Shown piece after piece: positions 1-8,173 of a stretch of 21,021 bases of DNA. This DNA comes from Alphaproteobacteria bacterium UBA3307. Lineage in GTDB: Bacteria > Pseudomonadota > Alphaproteobacteria > RF32 > CAG-239. The notes beneath the pieces were generated by a model. The model had not been told where the DNA came from and searched no databases. It worked only from the letters and a program-made list of their open reading frames with translations. Each line of letters opens with the position of its first letter. Within the stretch, counting starts at the first letter, position 1. The stretch spans positions 1-21,021 of the forward strand of contig DEST01000100.1 in assembly GCA_002361365.1 (NCBI GenBank), written 5' to 3'. The translations under genes were made by a program, and so were the position numbers.

Positions 1-1
1 T

Positions 2-2122
2 TCTATTAAAAGTATTATTGATACGCTGGTAATTACGTTTATTTTGGTGGTTTTGGTAACATATATCTTTTTGCAAAAACTCAAAACAACGCTGATTCCG
101 CTACTGACCATTCCGGTTTCGCTGATTGCCACATTTGCCATAATTTATGTATTGGGTTTCAACATTAACATTTTGACGTTGTTTGCGATGATTTTGGCCA
201 TCGGATTGGTGGTTGATGATGCGATTATCGTGGTTGAACGCGTGCAATATCTGATTCAGTTTGAACATAAAAACGCACACGATGCCGCGGTTACGGCTAT
301 GCAGGAAATAGGCGGTGCGGTAGTGGCAACAACAATGGTTCTGTTGGCAATTTTTGTGCCGGTGGGTTTGATGGCAGGTATAACCGGAAAAATATATCAG
401 CAATTTGCGGTGACGATTGCAACGGCGGTGGTGTTTTCTTCGGTCAATGCGCTGACTCTTTCACCGGCGCTGTGTGCTCTGTTTTTTGCTACGGAAACGG
501 AGAATACTCCTCGTGGATTTTTCAGACAATTTGATAAGTTTCTGGATTGGACACGTGGTTATTATGTGCGTGCGGTAGAATATTTTTCGGCAAGGCTTAA
601 ACTGACAACAGCCATAATTTTAGTTGTTATTGCAGCCATTGTTCTTGCTTTTCGCTTAACACCGACATCATTTTTGCCGGAAGAAGACCAAGGTATTATC
701 TTTGCCAATGTTCAGCTTTCCGATATTTCCAGCATTAACCGTACCAACGAGGTAATTGCCGAGATAAACAAAAAAATATCCGGTATTAAGGGCATTAAAT
801 ATTTTATTTCAGTTGCCGGATACAGTATGCTCGGCGGAGGCGGAGAAAATGTGGCACTTGGTGTAGTCGGCCTTGATTCATGGAACGAACGTAAAGCAAA
901 AAATCTATCGTTGGATGCGATTCGTAACAAGCTGATGCAAACATTTGCCGACAATAAAACCGCGCAAATAAACTTTTTTGCACCGCCGTCTATTCCGGGG
1001 GTAGGTAACAGCAACGGTATTTCGCTAGAATTTATGACCAATGATAATGATATTTCACCGGTAGCATTGGCAAAAGAACTGAATAAGTATCTGCAACTTG
1101 TCAATCAAAATACAGATTTCAGCTATGCGTTTTCAACCTTTACCGCTGATACGCCGCATATTTATCTCGACATCAATCGCCGCAAATTAGAGTATTATAA
1201 AATCAGCGTGGCGGATTTATTCACGGTATTGCAAAATAATCTCGGTTCTCGCTACATCAATAATATCACGCTGAGCGGACAGGTGAATAAGGTGATTCTG
1301 CAAGCCGATTATATTTATCGGCAAAGTGTGGAAGATATTGGTAAACTTTATGTGCGTTCGCAAAACGGTGCAATGATTCGGGTGGATAGTTTTGCTGATG
1401 TTAAAACCGAGCTTTCACCGAAAATTATCTATCGTTTTAATCAATCTACATCGGCGTCGGTTACGGCTATGTCGCGCGAGGGCGTCAGCAGCGGTACAGC
1501 GCTTGATACACTCGAAAATTTGGAAAAGCAATTACCGCCGGCTTATGATATTGCGTGGACCGGATTGAGTTTGCAAGAAGTGGAAACGCGGGGATTGGCG
1601 GTTATTCTTATCGCATTGGCATCAATTTTTTGTTATTTGTTTTTGGTGGCACTTTATGAGAGTTGGCTGTTGGCACTTTCGGTCATTTTTTCGACCGTTT
1701 TTGCGATTTTAGGTGCGCTTGTCGGTTTGTTTCTGATGGGGCAGTCGCTCAGTATTTATGCTCAACTCGGTCTGGTTATGTTGATTGGTCTGGCAGCCAA
1801 AAACGCTATTTTGATTGTGGAATTTACAAAAATGTATCGCGAAAAGGGCCTAAGTATCATTGAGGCAGCTAAAAAAGGTGCGGAAGAAAGATATCGTGCC
1901 GTGCTGATGACAGCATTTACCTTCATTTTGGGAGTATTGCCGATGATTGTGGCAAAAGGTGCCGGCGCCGGTTCGCAAATTGCCATCGGCTCGGCGGTAT
2001 TTTACGGTATGATAGCGGCAACGGTTGTCGGAATTGTGTTTGTGCCGCCGCTATTTGCCGTGTTTGAAACACTCAAAGAACGTTATCAGTCTTATCGGCA
2101 ACGGAGGAAACAAAATGCGTAA
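2..2122 (+). CDS. RND (HAE-1/AcrB-type) multidrug efflux inner-membrane transporter, 5' partial
   Basis: This is the C-terminal two thirds of a proton-driven RND drug exporter of the inner membrane, which would pass substrates to a periplasmic adaptor and an outer-membrane channel. The reading frame is open from base 2, so the TTG at 44 is internal and about 330 N-terminal residues lie outside the window (family length about 1,040; 706 visible). The visible part starts around TM2. TM4 carries GLVVDDAIIVVE, whose Asp pair (bases 215-220) is the proton-relay pair of the family. A periplasmic porter/docking section and the second membrane half follow, with GLAAKNAILIVEF carrying the relay lysine. 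All relay residues that can be seen are intact, so the pump looks functional. Its last 8 bases overlap the next gene (ATGCGTAA), which suggests translational coupling with the outer-membrane partner. Substrates cannot be told from sequence. Confidence 0.95.
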   Translation, partial: SIKSIIDTLVITFILVVLVTYIFLQKLKTTLIPLLTIPVSLIATFAIIYVLGFNINILTLFAMILAIGLVVDDAIIVVERVQYLIQFEHKNAHDAAVTAMQEIGGAVVATTMVLLAIFVPVGLMAGITGKIYQQFAVTIATAVVFSSVNALTLSPALCALFFATETENTPRGFFRQFDKFLDWTRGYYVRAVEYFSARLKLTTAIILVVIAAIVLAFRLTPTSFLPEEDQGIIFANVQLSDISSINRTNEVIAEINKKISGIKGIKYFISVAGYSMLGGGGENVALGVVGLDSWNERKAKNLSLDAIRNKLMQTFADNKTAQINFFAPPSIPGVGNSNGISLEFMTNDNDISPVALAKELNKYLQLVNQNTDFSYAFSTFTADTPHIYLDINRRKLEYYKISVADLFTVLQNNLGSRYINNITLSGQVNKVILQADYIYRQSVEDIGKLYVRSQNGAMIRVDSFADVKTELSPKIIYRFNQSTSASVTAMSREGVSSGTALDTLENLEKQLPPAYDIAWTGLSLQEVETRGLAVILIALASIFCYLFLVALYESWLLALSVIFSTVFAILGALVGLFLMGQSLSIYAQLGLVMLIGLAAKNAILIVEFTKMYREKGLSIIEAAKKGAEERYRAVLMTAFTFILGVLPMIVAKGAGAGSQIAIGSAVFYGMIAATVVGIVFVPPLFAVFETLKERYQSYRQRRKQNA

Positions 2123-3500
2123 AATTATATACATAAGCATCGGTTGGGCAATATGTGTTTCGTGCAATGTCGGGGAAGATTATAAAGAGCCGCAGTTGTA
2201 TACCGATGCGACAATCGCACAGACTTTGAACATAAGTACACAAAAGCCGTTGCCGCAAAAATGGTATATTGATTTCTCCGATTCACAACTGGCGGAGTTG
2301 GTGGAAAAAGGGTTGCAGAACAGTACGGACATTAAAACCGCAATTGCCCGCATAAAACAGGCACGGGCGCAATTACAAATGACGAAAGTTGCCGCGTTGC
2401 CGCAAATCAGCGCACAAGGCGGATATAATTATGAAAAGCAAAGCAAAAATGTCGGCCTTGCTGCCGATTCGCACTATTATACCACCGGCTTTGATGCAAC
2501 TTGGGAAGTTGATTTATGGGGTAAAAATCGCCGACAGATTGAAGCAGACCGTGCAAATTTGAAGGCCTTAAAATATACGCTTGAGAATGTCCGATTAGCG
2601 GTTGCGGCGGAAATTGCCGCGAATTACTTTAATTTGTTGGAAGGTGCGGAAAATTTGCGTCTTGCAGAAAAAAATACGCGTCTGCAACAAGATATTTTTG
2701 CAACGGTCAAAGCAAAATACGACAGCGGTTTGACCGATGATACCGCATACAGTGAGGCACAGTATTTGCTGGAAAACACGCGAGCGCAGATTCCGACATA
2801 TAAAGCGGCAGTTGAAAGTTATCGCAATGCGTTGGCAACAATTATTGGAGTGCTACCGACGGAGCTGAACATAAAAACAGACGGTGCACATCGGATTTCG
2901 GCGGCACCAAGTAATAAAGCGCATAATCTGACAGAATTTCCGGCGAAAGTTGTGCGTTTGCGACCTGATGTGGCAGCGGCGGAACAAAATTTGATTGCGC
3001 AAAATGCATTGGTTGGAGCGGCGGTAGCAGAGTTGTATCCGAATGTAAGTATCAGCGGTTTATGGGGATACGCGGCACAAGGCGGCAGCAAGCTTATTCG
3101 TTCTAGCAGTCAGACGTATAATTATGCGCCGCTTGTCAGTTTGCCTTTATTGGATTGGAACAGCTTGCAAAACAATGTGCGGCTACAAAAATATATAAAA
3201 GACGAAGCGCTTGAGAATTATAAACAAGCCGTTATTGCTGCGGTGGCAGAGATAAAAGATGCGCAGAATGCGTATTTGGAGGCGGTTAAAAGTGCACAGA
3301 ATCAATATCGCGCGTTACAAAATATGCACAACGCCGTAAGTTTGATACAGAAAAAATATGAAAACGGACTGATTGAGTTTTCCGACGTGGTTACGGCACA
3401 GCAAAATTTGATTTCGGCGGAAAGAGCTTATACGGCAATTCGCACTAAGATTATACAAAAGAAAATTGCCTTTTATAAGGCTGTCGGTGCACCATTATAA
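2115..3500 (+). CDS. Outer-membrane efflux lipoprotein (OprM/NodT family)
   Basis: This gene encodes the outer-membrane channel of the tripartite pump whose inner-membrane part ends just upstream. I chose the ATG at 2115 because GGAGG lies 7 bases before it and the protein then opens with a lipoprotein signal peptide: a charged start, a hydrophobic stretch, and ICVSC with Cys17 as the probable lipidated residue. A frame extension to 2025 would put a non-signal stretch in front. The 461-residue length fits the family. Two outer-membrane efflux (OEP) repeats are recognisable, with the typical FDATWEVDLWGK near residue 130, PDVAAAEQNL in the second repeat, and alanine- and glutamine-rich coiled-coil helices throughout. 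The RPDV-type motif is at about residues 285-288. The Cys at position -3 of the lipobox is unusual but tolerable. A hairpin follows the stop codon. Confidence 0.95.
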   Translation: MRKIIYISIGWAICVSCNVGEDYKEPQLYTDATIAQTLNISTQKPLPQKWYIDFSDSQLAELVEKGLQNSTDIKTAIARIKQARAQLQMTKVAALPQISAQGGYNYEKQSKNVGLAADSHYYTTGFDATWEVDLWGKNRRQIEADRANLKALKYTLENVRLAVAAEIAANYFNLLEGAENLRLAEKNTRLQQDIFATVKAKYDSGLTDDTAYSEAQYLLENTRAQIPTYKAAVESYRNALATIIGVLPTELNIKTDGAHRISAAPSNKAHNLTEFPAKVVRLRPDVAAAEQNLIAQNALVGAAVAELYPNVSISGLWGYAAQGGSKLIRSSSQTYNYAPLVSLPLLDWNSLQNNVRLQKYIKDEALENYKQAVIAAVAEIKDAQNAYLEAVKSAQNQYRALQNMHNAVSLIQKKYENGLIEFSDVVTAQQNLISAERAYTAIRTKIIQKKIAFYKAVGAPL

Positions 3501-3515
3501 TCCGCAAACAAAATA

Positions 3516-3543
3516 CAGCCGTGGAGCACAATTACCACGGCTG
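3516..3543. terminator. Probable bidirectional terminator between the efflux operon and hslO
   Basis: A perfect 9-bp inverted repeat (CAGCCGTGG / CCACGGCTG) with a 10-base loop sits between two convergent genes. Read on the minus strand the stem is followed by a T-rich stretch (TATTTTGTTTG), as expected for hslO. On the plus strand it is followed by AAAAATC, so termination of the efflux operon there would be less classical. Confidence 0.65.
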
Positions 3544-3569
3544 AAAAATCATCAGACAATCCTTAAAGG

Positions 3570-4466
3570 CTAATGTTTCATAAGCTCACCTTTATCAAAA
3601 GAATAAACTTGCCCGCAGAAGTTGCAAGTGGCGGTAATCTTACCATTTTCCACCATATCTTCTATATCTTGCGGTTTCATTGCGCTCAATGTTTGCTGTA
3701 ATTTTTCGCGGCTACAGCGGCAACCGAAAGAATATTCTTGCTCTTTGTTTACGCGAACCTGATGTTCGTGAAACAAACGGAATAAAACTTCTTGCAAATC
3801 CAGATTAAAGATTTCTTCTTTTTGCAGACTATCCATCAGGATTTTATCTTCATTCCACAGCTCATTGATTTTGGTTTCATCTTCAGATCCTTCTTTACCG
3901 CCTTTTTGCGGCATTTTTTGAATCAGAATACCGGCAGATTTCCACACATTTCCGTCTTTTTGCAGATAAAGATGCAGATAGGTGTCAATTTGTTCGGAAT
4001 TTTTGAAATATCTTAGGGCGCATTCTTCCAGATTTTTACCTTGTAAATCCACGACTCCTTGATATAAATCGGTATTTTTGCCTTGGTCAATCGTAAAAAT
4101 AAGCACTCCGTTTTCGAGCCAATGCGGAGTTGGTTCTATTTGCCCTTCGGTTTTACGCAATTCTTGGGCTTTTTCAATAGCGTTGGCATCATATTTTACG
4201 GCCGAACGCACTTTGCCGGCAGAGGTCACATCGGTAACCAACACGGAAATCGGCCCCGTACCTTGCATTTGCAACGTAAAAATGCCGTCAAATTTCATCA
4301 AACTTGCAATCAAAGTGCCCAGAGCCGTCGTTTCGGCAAGTGCTGCAGCCACATTATCCGGATATTGTGAGTGGCTGAAAATTTCGGACATTACCTTATC
4401 AAGCCGCACTATACGTCCGCGAAAGGCGTTGTTATCCAAATTAAAAGAAATGCTTTTATCGTTCAT
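3570..4466 (-). CDS. hslO: Hsp33 redox-regulated molecular chaperone
   Basis: Hsp33 is a cytoplasmic holdase that becomes active when oxidative stress oxidises its four zinc-binding cysteines. The protein is 298 residues, the usual length. The N-terminal chaperone domain includes the family stretch around GTLIASLMKFDG and LQMQGTGPISVLV. The C-terminal redox switch is complete: a CxC pair at Cys249/Cys251 (GCRCS) and a CxxC pair at Cys281/Cys284 (CNFCG), about 30 residues apart. The ATG is preceded on the minus strand by AGAGG about 10 bases upstream. It is divergent from recX and convergent with the efflux operon, so it is probably transcribed alone. No clear heat-shock sigma promoter could be recognised upstream. 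Confidence 0.97.
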   Translation of the reverse strand: MNDKSISFNLDNNAFRGRIVRLDKVMSEIFSHSQYPDNVAAALAETTALGTLIASLMKFDGIFTLQMQGTGPISVLVTDVTSAGKVRSAVKYDANAIEKAQELRKTEGQIEPTPHWLENGVLIFTIDQGKNTDLYQGVVDLQGKNLEECALRYFKNSEQIDTYLHLYLQKDGNVWKSAGILIQKMPQKGGKEGSEDETKINELWNEDKILMDSLQKEEIFNLDLQEVLFRLFHEHQVRVNKEQEYSFGCRCSREKLQQTLSAMKPQDIEDMVENGKITATCNFCGQVYSFDKGELMKH

Positions 4467-4490
4467 TATTTAAAAACCTCTTTGCGTTAT

Positions 4491-4502
4491 ATTTCTAGAA
4501 AT
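4491..4502. promoter_or_regulatory. Perfect 12-bp palindrome in the hslO-recX divergent spacer
   Basis: ATTTCTAGAAAT is a perfect palindrome in the 74-base spacer between the divergent hslO and recX starts. A dimeric repressor site is possible from its position, but there is no second copy in the window and no recognised regulator match. In AT-rich DNA a 12-bp palindrome can arise by chance. Confidence 0.25.
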
Positions 4503-4540
4503 CTTATTCGTTATTTAGTTCATTTTGAAGGATTTTTCAA

Positions 4541-5104
4541 GTGTTTGATTTAAATGAAACAGAAACTGAGAATTTGCCGAAACGCTCTCGTCGTAAACCA
4601 CAAAAGAAAATTACACCGCAACGCTTAAAAAACATCGGACTTTATTATTTGAAACGTTTTGAAACATCGGTGGAAAATTTACGTTCCGTTTTACAACGGC
4701 GGATTGATTCCTACGCGCGTGAAAATCCGGAATGGAACAAGTCAGAGGCCTATCAATGGGCAGAGGATGTGTTGGCTGAATTTGAACGATTGCACTATTT
4801 GGATGATACCCGTTTTGCGCAAATCAAAGTGCGGAGCTATCTCAATGCCGGCAAACCGGCACGTTATATTCAAAATAAACTTCGTGCCAAAGGAATTGAC
4901 CCCACAGAGGTCGAGGAAATTTTATCAGAGCAAGAATATAATCCGCTGGAAATGGCACTGAAATTAGCTAAACGTAAAAAAATCGGCCCCTATCGACCAT
5001 CAGAAACGCGCCGTGAGTTTCGGCAAAAAGATATGGGCACTCTTATTCGCGCCGGTTTTGACTATGATGTTGTGTGTGAAGTTTTAGATTTTACAACGGA
5101 ATAA
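4541..5104 (+). CDS. recX: RecX regulatory protein, modulator of RecA
   Basis: RecX binds RecA filaments and limits recombination and SOS activity. The protein is 187 residues and built of helical repeats. Characteristic segments are the first repeat (LKNIGLYYLKRFETSVENLR, near residues 30-50), LHYLDDTRFAQ in the middle, and the NKLRAKGI segment with VEEIL after it. A basic N-terminal tail of about 28 residues (KRSRRKPQKK) precedes the conserved part. The start is GTG at 4541, supported by GAAGGA about 8 bases upstream. recA is not next to it in this window. It ends only 13 bases from the converging mipZ-like gene with no terminator visible between them, so antisense read-through is possible. 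Confidence 0.93.
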   Translation: MFDLNETETENLPKRSRRKPQKKITPQRLKNIGLYYLKRFETSVENLRSVLQRRIDSYARENPEWNKSEAYQWAEDVLAEFERLHYLDDTRFAQIKVRSYLNAGKPARYIQNKLRAKGIDPTEVEEILSEQEYNPLEMALKLAKRKKIGPYRPSETRREFRQKDMGTLIRAGFDYDVVCEVLDFTTE

Positions 5105-5117
5105 TTTTATGAAAAGT

Positions 5118-5804
5118 TTATTTCCCTTGCCACAAAAAGTCGGTTAAAGTCAAAATTTCGCGCCGTGCATAAACATCAGACATCGACATTTTAAAAAGCT
5201 GACGGAATTTTGCCATATCTGCCGCACAATATCCGTTTTCGATATAGCGAAAAGCCGCGCGAGTATGCAGTGGTTCCGCCACCCTGAAACCGTAACGTTT
5301 TGCTGCATTTTTCAGAGCATCTTGTGTATCTTGTGTCGGAATATCCGTCTCATTTAATACAACAATCCAATTTAAATATTTAATTCCGCGAGAGGCCACA
5401 TTCTTTTTGGCTTCCCATATCAAGTTCATATATGGATGTGTCAGTTCCCATTGCAAATCTGCCGGCGTGCGGCCGAGACTGATTAGGGTATGTGCCGCGG
5501 CAAAAACATCGGCATATTGCTGATTTTCGGCAGTTGGAATATCGGCAATAATAACTTCTTTATTGCTGTCATTACCAGCCGCATTTATATTATCAATAAT
5601 TTTAGGCATAGGTAGGGCAATAGCGTTTTGCTCGCAAATTTTTTGGCGTTGAACCATAAAATCAGCAACAGTCTGATTGTGCGGCGCAAACAAGCTTACA
5701 TTATAGTCATCTGACCATAAGGCCGCCGCCAAATTCAGCGCCAGAGTTGTTTTGCCGACACCTGCAACCGAGCTGCTGATTATAATAATCGGAGTATCAG
5801 CCAT
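5118..5804 (-). CDS. mipZ: MipZ-like ATPase, division-plane positioning, with degenerate ATPase motifs
   Basis: MipZ forms ATP-dependent dimers that keep FtsZ away from the cell poles in alphaproteobacteria. This 228-residue protein matches MipZ along its length: RQKICEQNAIALPMP, IWEAKKNVASRGI followed by LNWIVVLN, KRYGFRVAEPL, and ARREILTLTDFL. The P-loop Gly15-x-Gly17-Lys18-Thr19 is intact. The deviant Walker A signature is not: position 13, normally Lys, is Val, and position 14, normally Gly, is Ala. The Walker A' region reads LFAPHNQ, without the usual aspartates, and Walker B has DIP where DTP is usual. The protein is also about 40 residues shorter than Caulobacter MipZ. The start is the ATG at 5804, which shares one base with the upstream stop (TAATG); a TTG start at 5819 is less likely. 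The comparison with MipZ is from memory. Confidence 0.82.
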   Translation of the reverse strand: MADTPIIIISSSVAGVGKTTLALNLAAALWSDDYNVSLFAPHNQTVADFMVQRQKICEQNAIALPMPKIIDNINAAGNDSNKEVIIADIPTAENQQYADVFAAAHTLISLGRTPADLQWELTHPYMNLIWEAKKNVASRGIKYLNWIVVLNETDIPTQDTQDALKNAAKRYGFRVAEPLHTRAAFRYIENGYCAADMAKFRQLFKMSMSDVYARREILTLTDFLWQGK

Positions 5805-7177
5805 TATTTTTGTGCCCAATTAGAAGAAGTTTGATGATGTGCCACCACCATACACGACTTTTTGAGGCTTTTCATATTACGGCAGATTTTGTCTGCAGTA
5901 GACTTTTCCATTCCGACCAATTTAGTTCTATACATTATCCCGTCGGCACTGTTTGCTTTTTCTACCTCAATAGTATACGCGGCATACTTTTGGGCTAAAT
6001 TATTCTTGACGTCGGTAGCATAGCTTTTGGCACGTTTGTAATCAGAAAATGCTCCGATTTGAATGGCATAATCCCCTTTGGAAACGGCTGATTTTTGCGT
6101 CAGATTTGTATTGTTTGCCACAGTCTTTTCTGTCGGTTTTGCTTTTACAGGCATATAAATTTTTGTTGTATGCAAATCCGTGGCGGCAGTTTGAATAATT
6201 GCTGAAATATCAGAATTTTGAGCTTGCGTTGAGGACGCTATACTTCCATCGGTTCCGGCATATAAATTTGGCTTGGCTACAACCGGCATCAGTATTTTTC
6301 TACTTCCGCTGACAGCGGCAGTTTGCGTTGTTTTTCCGCCATTTATTTCTTGTGTCAGTGCTGCCACATCTACCCATTGTGAGCGCTTGAGAGCAGTCAA
6401 ACCTTTATCCATCATCAGAGCGGCTTTTTTATCACGCTCGCCCACATAGCGATGACCCATAGTTACGGCAATCACGCGCTTACCGTTACGCTTGGCTGAT
6501 GTTATGATATTATACCCCGATGCAGCCGTATAACCGGTTTTCATACCATCGGCACCGGAAAATGTTTTCAAAAGACGATTATGACCGGTTATCAATTGTC
6601 CCTTATAGCGGAAACTCTGAACTGCAAACCATTTATAGTATTGCGGAAAATGATGATACACGGCCATTGCCAGTTTTGACATATCCCGCGCTGTTGTTTT
6701 TTGCAATGAATTAGGCAAACCGGAAGCGTTTTTAAATGTAGTGCGGTTCATTTTGAGTTTGCGTGCGGTTTTAGTCATCAAAACAGCAAAATCCGCCTCG
6801 TTTTTGGAAAAATGTTCTGCCAAAACTGTGGCGCAATCGTTGGCGGATTTAACAATCACAGCCATAATAGCATCTTTTACCGTAATACTTTCTCCGGCAC
6901 GCACTCCCAATTTAGAGGGAGAACGACTCGCCGCCACACGCGAAACTTTGAGTTTGTCAGTCAACTTCAAGCGTCCGTTTTCAAGCGCATTAAAGGTAAT
7001 GTATAACGTCATTAACTTTGTCAACGACGCCGGATACCTAAGCTCATCGGCACGAGCTTCATACATAACCCTGCCGTCATCGGCGTTTACCATAATCGAA
7101 GATACTGATGCCATAGCGTTTTGTACATAAAAAATCGCCGTAAAAATCCATAAAATTGCCGCTGTTTTCTTGAACAT
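5804..7177 (-). CDS. D-alanyl-D-alanine carboxypeptidase (peptidase S11) with C-terminal SPOR domain
   Basis: This is a periplasmic penicillin-binding protein that would trim the terminal D-Ala from peptidoglycan stem peptides. The N-terminal signal peptide ends around Ala21-Met-Ala23. The active-site motifs are complete: SLTK with nucleophile Ser51 and Lys54, SAN at 111-113, and KTG at 213-215. A low-complexity Thr/Lys/Ala linker (about residues 275-365) leads to a SPOR domain (about 368-450, starting GDYAIQIGAFSDYKRA), which binds denuded glycan strands at the septum. The combination of S11 with SPOR is common in alphaproteobacteria. The ATG has AAGGG on its upstream side. Its stop overlaps the start of the MipZ-like gene by one base (TAATG), so the two are probably translated together, linking wall trimming and septum placement. 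Confidence 0.95.
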   Translation of the reverse strand: MFKKTAAILWIFTAIFYVQNAMASVSSIMVNADDGRVMYEARADELRYPASLTKLMTLYITFNALENGRLKLTDKLKVSRVAASRSPSKLGVRAGESITVKDAIMAVIVKSANDCATVLAEHFSKNEADFAVLMTKTARKLKMNRTTFKNASGLPNSLQKTTARDMSKLAMAVYHHFPQYYKWFAVQSFRYKGQLITGHNRLLKTFSGADGMKTGYTAASGYNIITSAKRNGKRVIAVTMGHRYVGERDKKAALMMDKGLTALKRSQWVDVAALTQEINGGKTTQTAAVSGSRKILMPVVAKPNLYAGTDGSIASSTQAQNSDISAIIQTAATDLHTTKIYMPVKAKPTEKTVANNTNLTQKSAVSKGDYAIQIGAFSDYKRAKSYATDVKNNLAQKYAAYTIEVEKANSADGIMYRTKLVGMEKSTADKICRNMKSLKKSCMVVAHHQTSSNWAQK

Positions 7178-7207
7178 TTCTTTCCCTTACACCAAATTAC
7201 TTTCGGC

Positions 7208-7213
7208 AGTATA
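7208..7213 (-). promoter_or_regulatory. Candidate -10 box for the carboxypeptidase-mipZ operon
   Basis: TATACT (5 of 6 consensus bases) on the minus strand would start transcription about 24 bases before the carboxypeptidase ATG, leaving room for its AAGGG ribosome site. No good -35 hexamer is found at 16-18 bases. Confidence 0.35.
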
Positions 7214-7491
7214 GGGGGAAAATGGTAAATAAAAGTTAAAGATTTTGCTCTTATAACTGATTTTCCATACTTTTTAGATATAAATATTTATTATTGAAAA
7301 TCAAATAGTTATATATAACTATGCCGTTATATATACAAAGCTTTGCGTTAAGTTTTAAAACAATTTCATAACATCAGCTAAGATTCTGCTTGCATTTGGT
7401 AAAATAATATGTTATCAGCGTGTACGAAAAACAGATTGCTTTTATGTATGAGCCGCTTGCGGCAACCGTAGTAAGAGCGTAGTAACAATCC

Positions 7492-7508
7492 GCTTTGCCC
7501 AGCAAAGC
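7492..7508 (+). promoter_or_regulatory. Leader hairpin just upstream of rplQ
   Basis: GCTTTGC and GCAAAGC form a perfect 7-bp stem around a 3-base loop, ending about 13 bases before the AAAGGAAAA ribosome site of rplQ. It could affect translation of the isolated ribosomal protein gene. There is no T tract after it, so it does not look like a terminator. Confidence 0.35.
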
Positions 7509-7533
7509 ACAGAGAAAAAGAAAGGAAAACACC

Positions 7534-7992
7534 ATGAGACACGGTGACGCACATAAAAAATTCAGTATGCCGAAAAGCCAGAGAAGAGCTTTGTTTTCTA
7601 ACCTGACCGGCGCATTGCTGACACATGAACAAATCACAATCACTTTAACCCGCGCTAAAGAACTCAGAACTTTTGCCGACAAAATGATTACTTATGCTAA
7701 AAAAGGCGATTTGAACAGTCGTCGCTTGGCTGCAGGTTTTTTACGCAATAATGAAGTTGTTTCCAAACTTTTCTCAACTTTGGCAGAACGTTATAAAGAA
7801 CGCAACGGCGGCTATACCCGTGTGTTGAAGTCAGGTTTCCGTTATGGCGACTGCGCACCGATGGCTGTAATAGAGTTGGTTGACCGTGATGTCAACGCTA
7901 AAGGCGCCAAAGATTTGGCTCGTGTTGCGGCAGAAAAAGCTGCTGCTGCCGAAGCAGAAAAAACAGAAGGCGAAGTTGCGGAAAATAAATAA
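7534..7992 (+). CDS. rplQ: 50S ribosomal protein L17
   Basis: L17 is a core protein of the large ribosomal subunit near the exit tunnel. The ATG at 7534 gives the family start MRHGDAHKKFSMPKSQRRAL and has AAAGGAAAA 6-13 bases upstream; a frame extension to 7495 has no support. The 152-residue protein shows the conserved LTHEQITITLTRAKELR and RNGGYTRVLKSGFRYGDCAP segments. The last 30 or so residues form an Ala/Glu/Lys-rich tail (AAEKAAAAEAEK), common in alphaproteobacterial L17. In most bacteria rplQ is directly downstream of rpoA at the end of a ribosomal operon. Here its upstream neighbour is a divergent carboxypeptidase gene and a terminator closes the transcript, so it is monocistronic. 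Confidence 0.98.
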   Translation: MRHGDAHKKFSMPKSQRRALFSNLTGALLTHEQITITLTRAKELRTFADKMITYAKKGDLNSRRLAAGFLRNNEVVSKLFSTLAERYKERNGGYTRVLKSGFRYGDCAPMAVIELVDRDVNAKGAKDLARVAAEKAAAAEAEKTEGEVAENK

Positions 7993-8022
7993 TTTGTTTT
8001 TTTAATACTTCATGAAACTCCA

Positions 8023-8052
8023 ACCTCCGGCGCAAGTCGGAGGTGTTTTTTT
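8023..8052 (+). terminator. Rho-independent terminator of rplQ
   Basis: A 7-bp GC-rich stem (ACCTCCG / CGGAGGT) with an 8-base loop is followed by G and seven T residues, 30 bases after the rplQ stop codon. Confidence 0.9.
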
Positions 8053-8173
8053 GTCCGTGGTTGGGTGATGTTTACAAATATTATTTGTGCATAACTCTCT
8101 TGATAACTTCAGAATCCGCTTGCACTTTTATAAAGGTTAATGAATCCTTAACACAGTTTACGGAGGATTTATA

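Larger units (their letters stand above)
7178..7533. other. 356-base gene-free spacer between the carboxypeptidase gene and rplQ
   Basis: The spacer holds the divergent starts of two transcripts. On the minus strand a TATACT box (7208-7213) fits a start for the carboxypeptidase gene. The middle is AT-rich, with two runs of GTTATATATA type. The rplQ side has a short GCCG-CTTG-CGGC hairpin near 7452 and a second hairpin at 7492-7508. Short reading frames crossing it have no recognisable features. Confidence 0.5.

Noticed and set aside
4078..4473. A 131-residue plus-strand frame opposite hslO, overlapping other frames in the same place.
   Set aside because: It is fully antisense to a gene with complete Hsp33 motifs, and its product has no recognisable feature.
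5804..5819. A TTG start at 5819 for the MipZ-like gene.
   Set aside because: It adds only five residues, lies inside the preceding gene, and the ATG sharing a base with the stop codon aligns exactly with the MipZ N-terminus.
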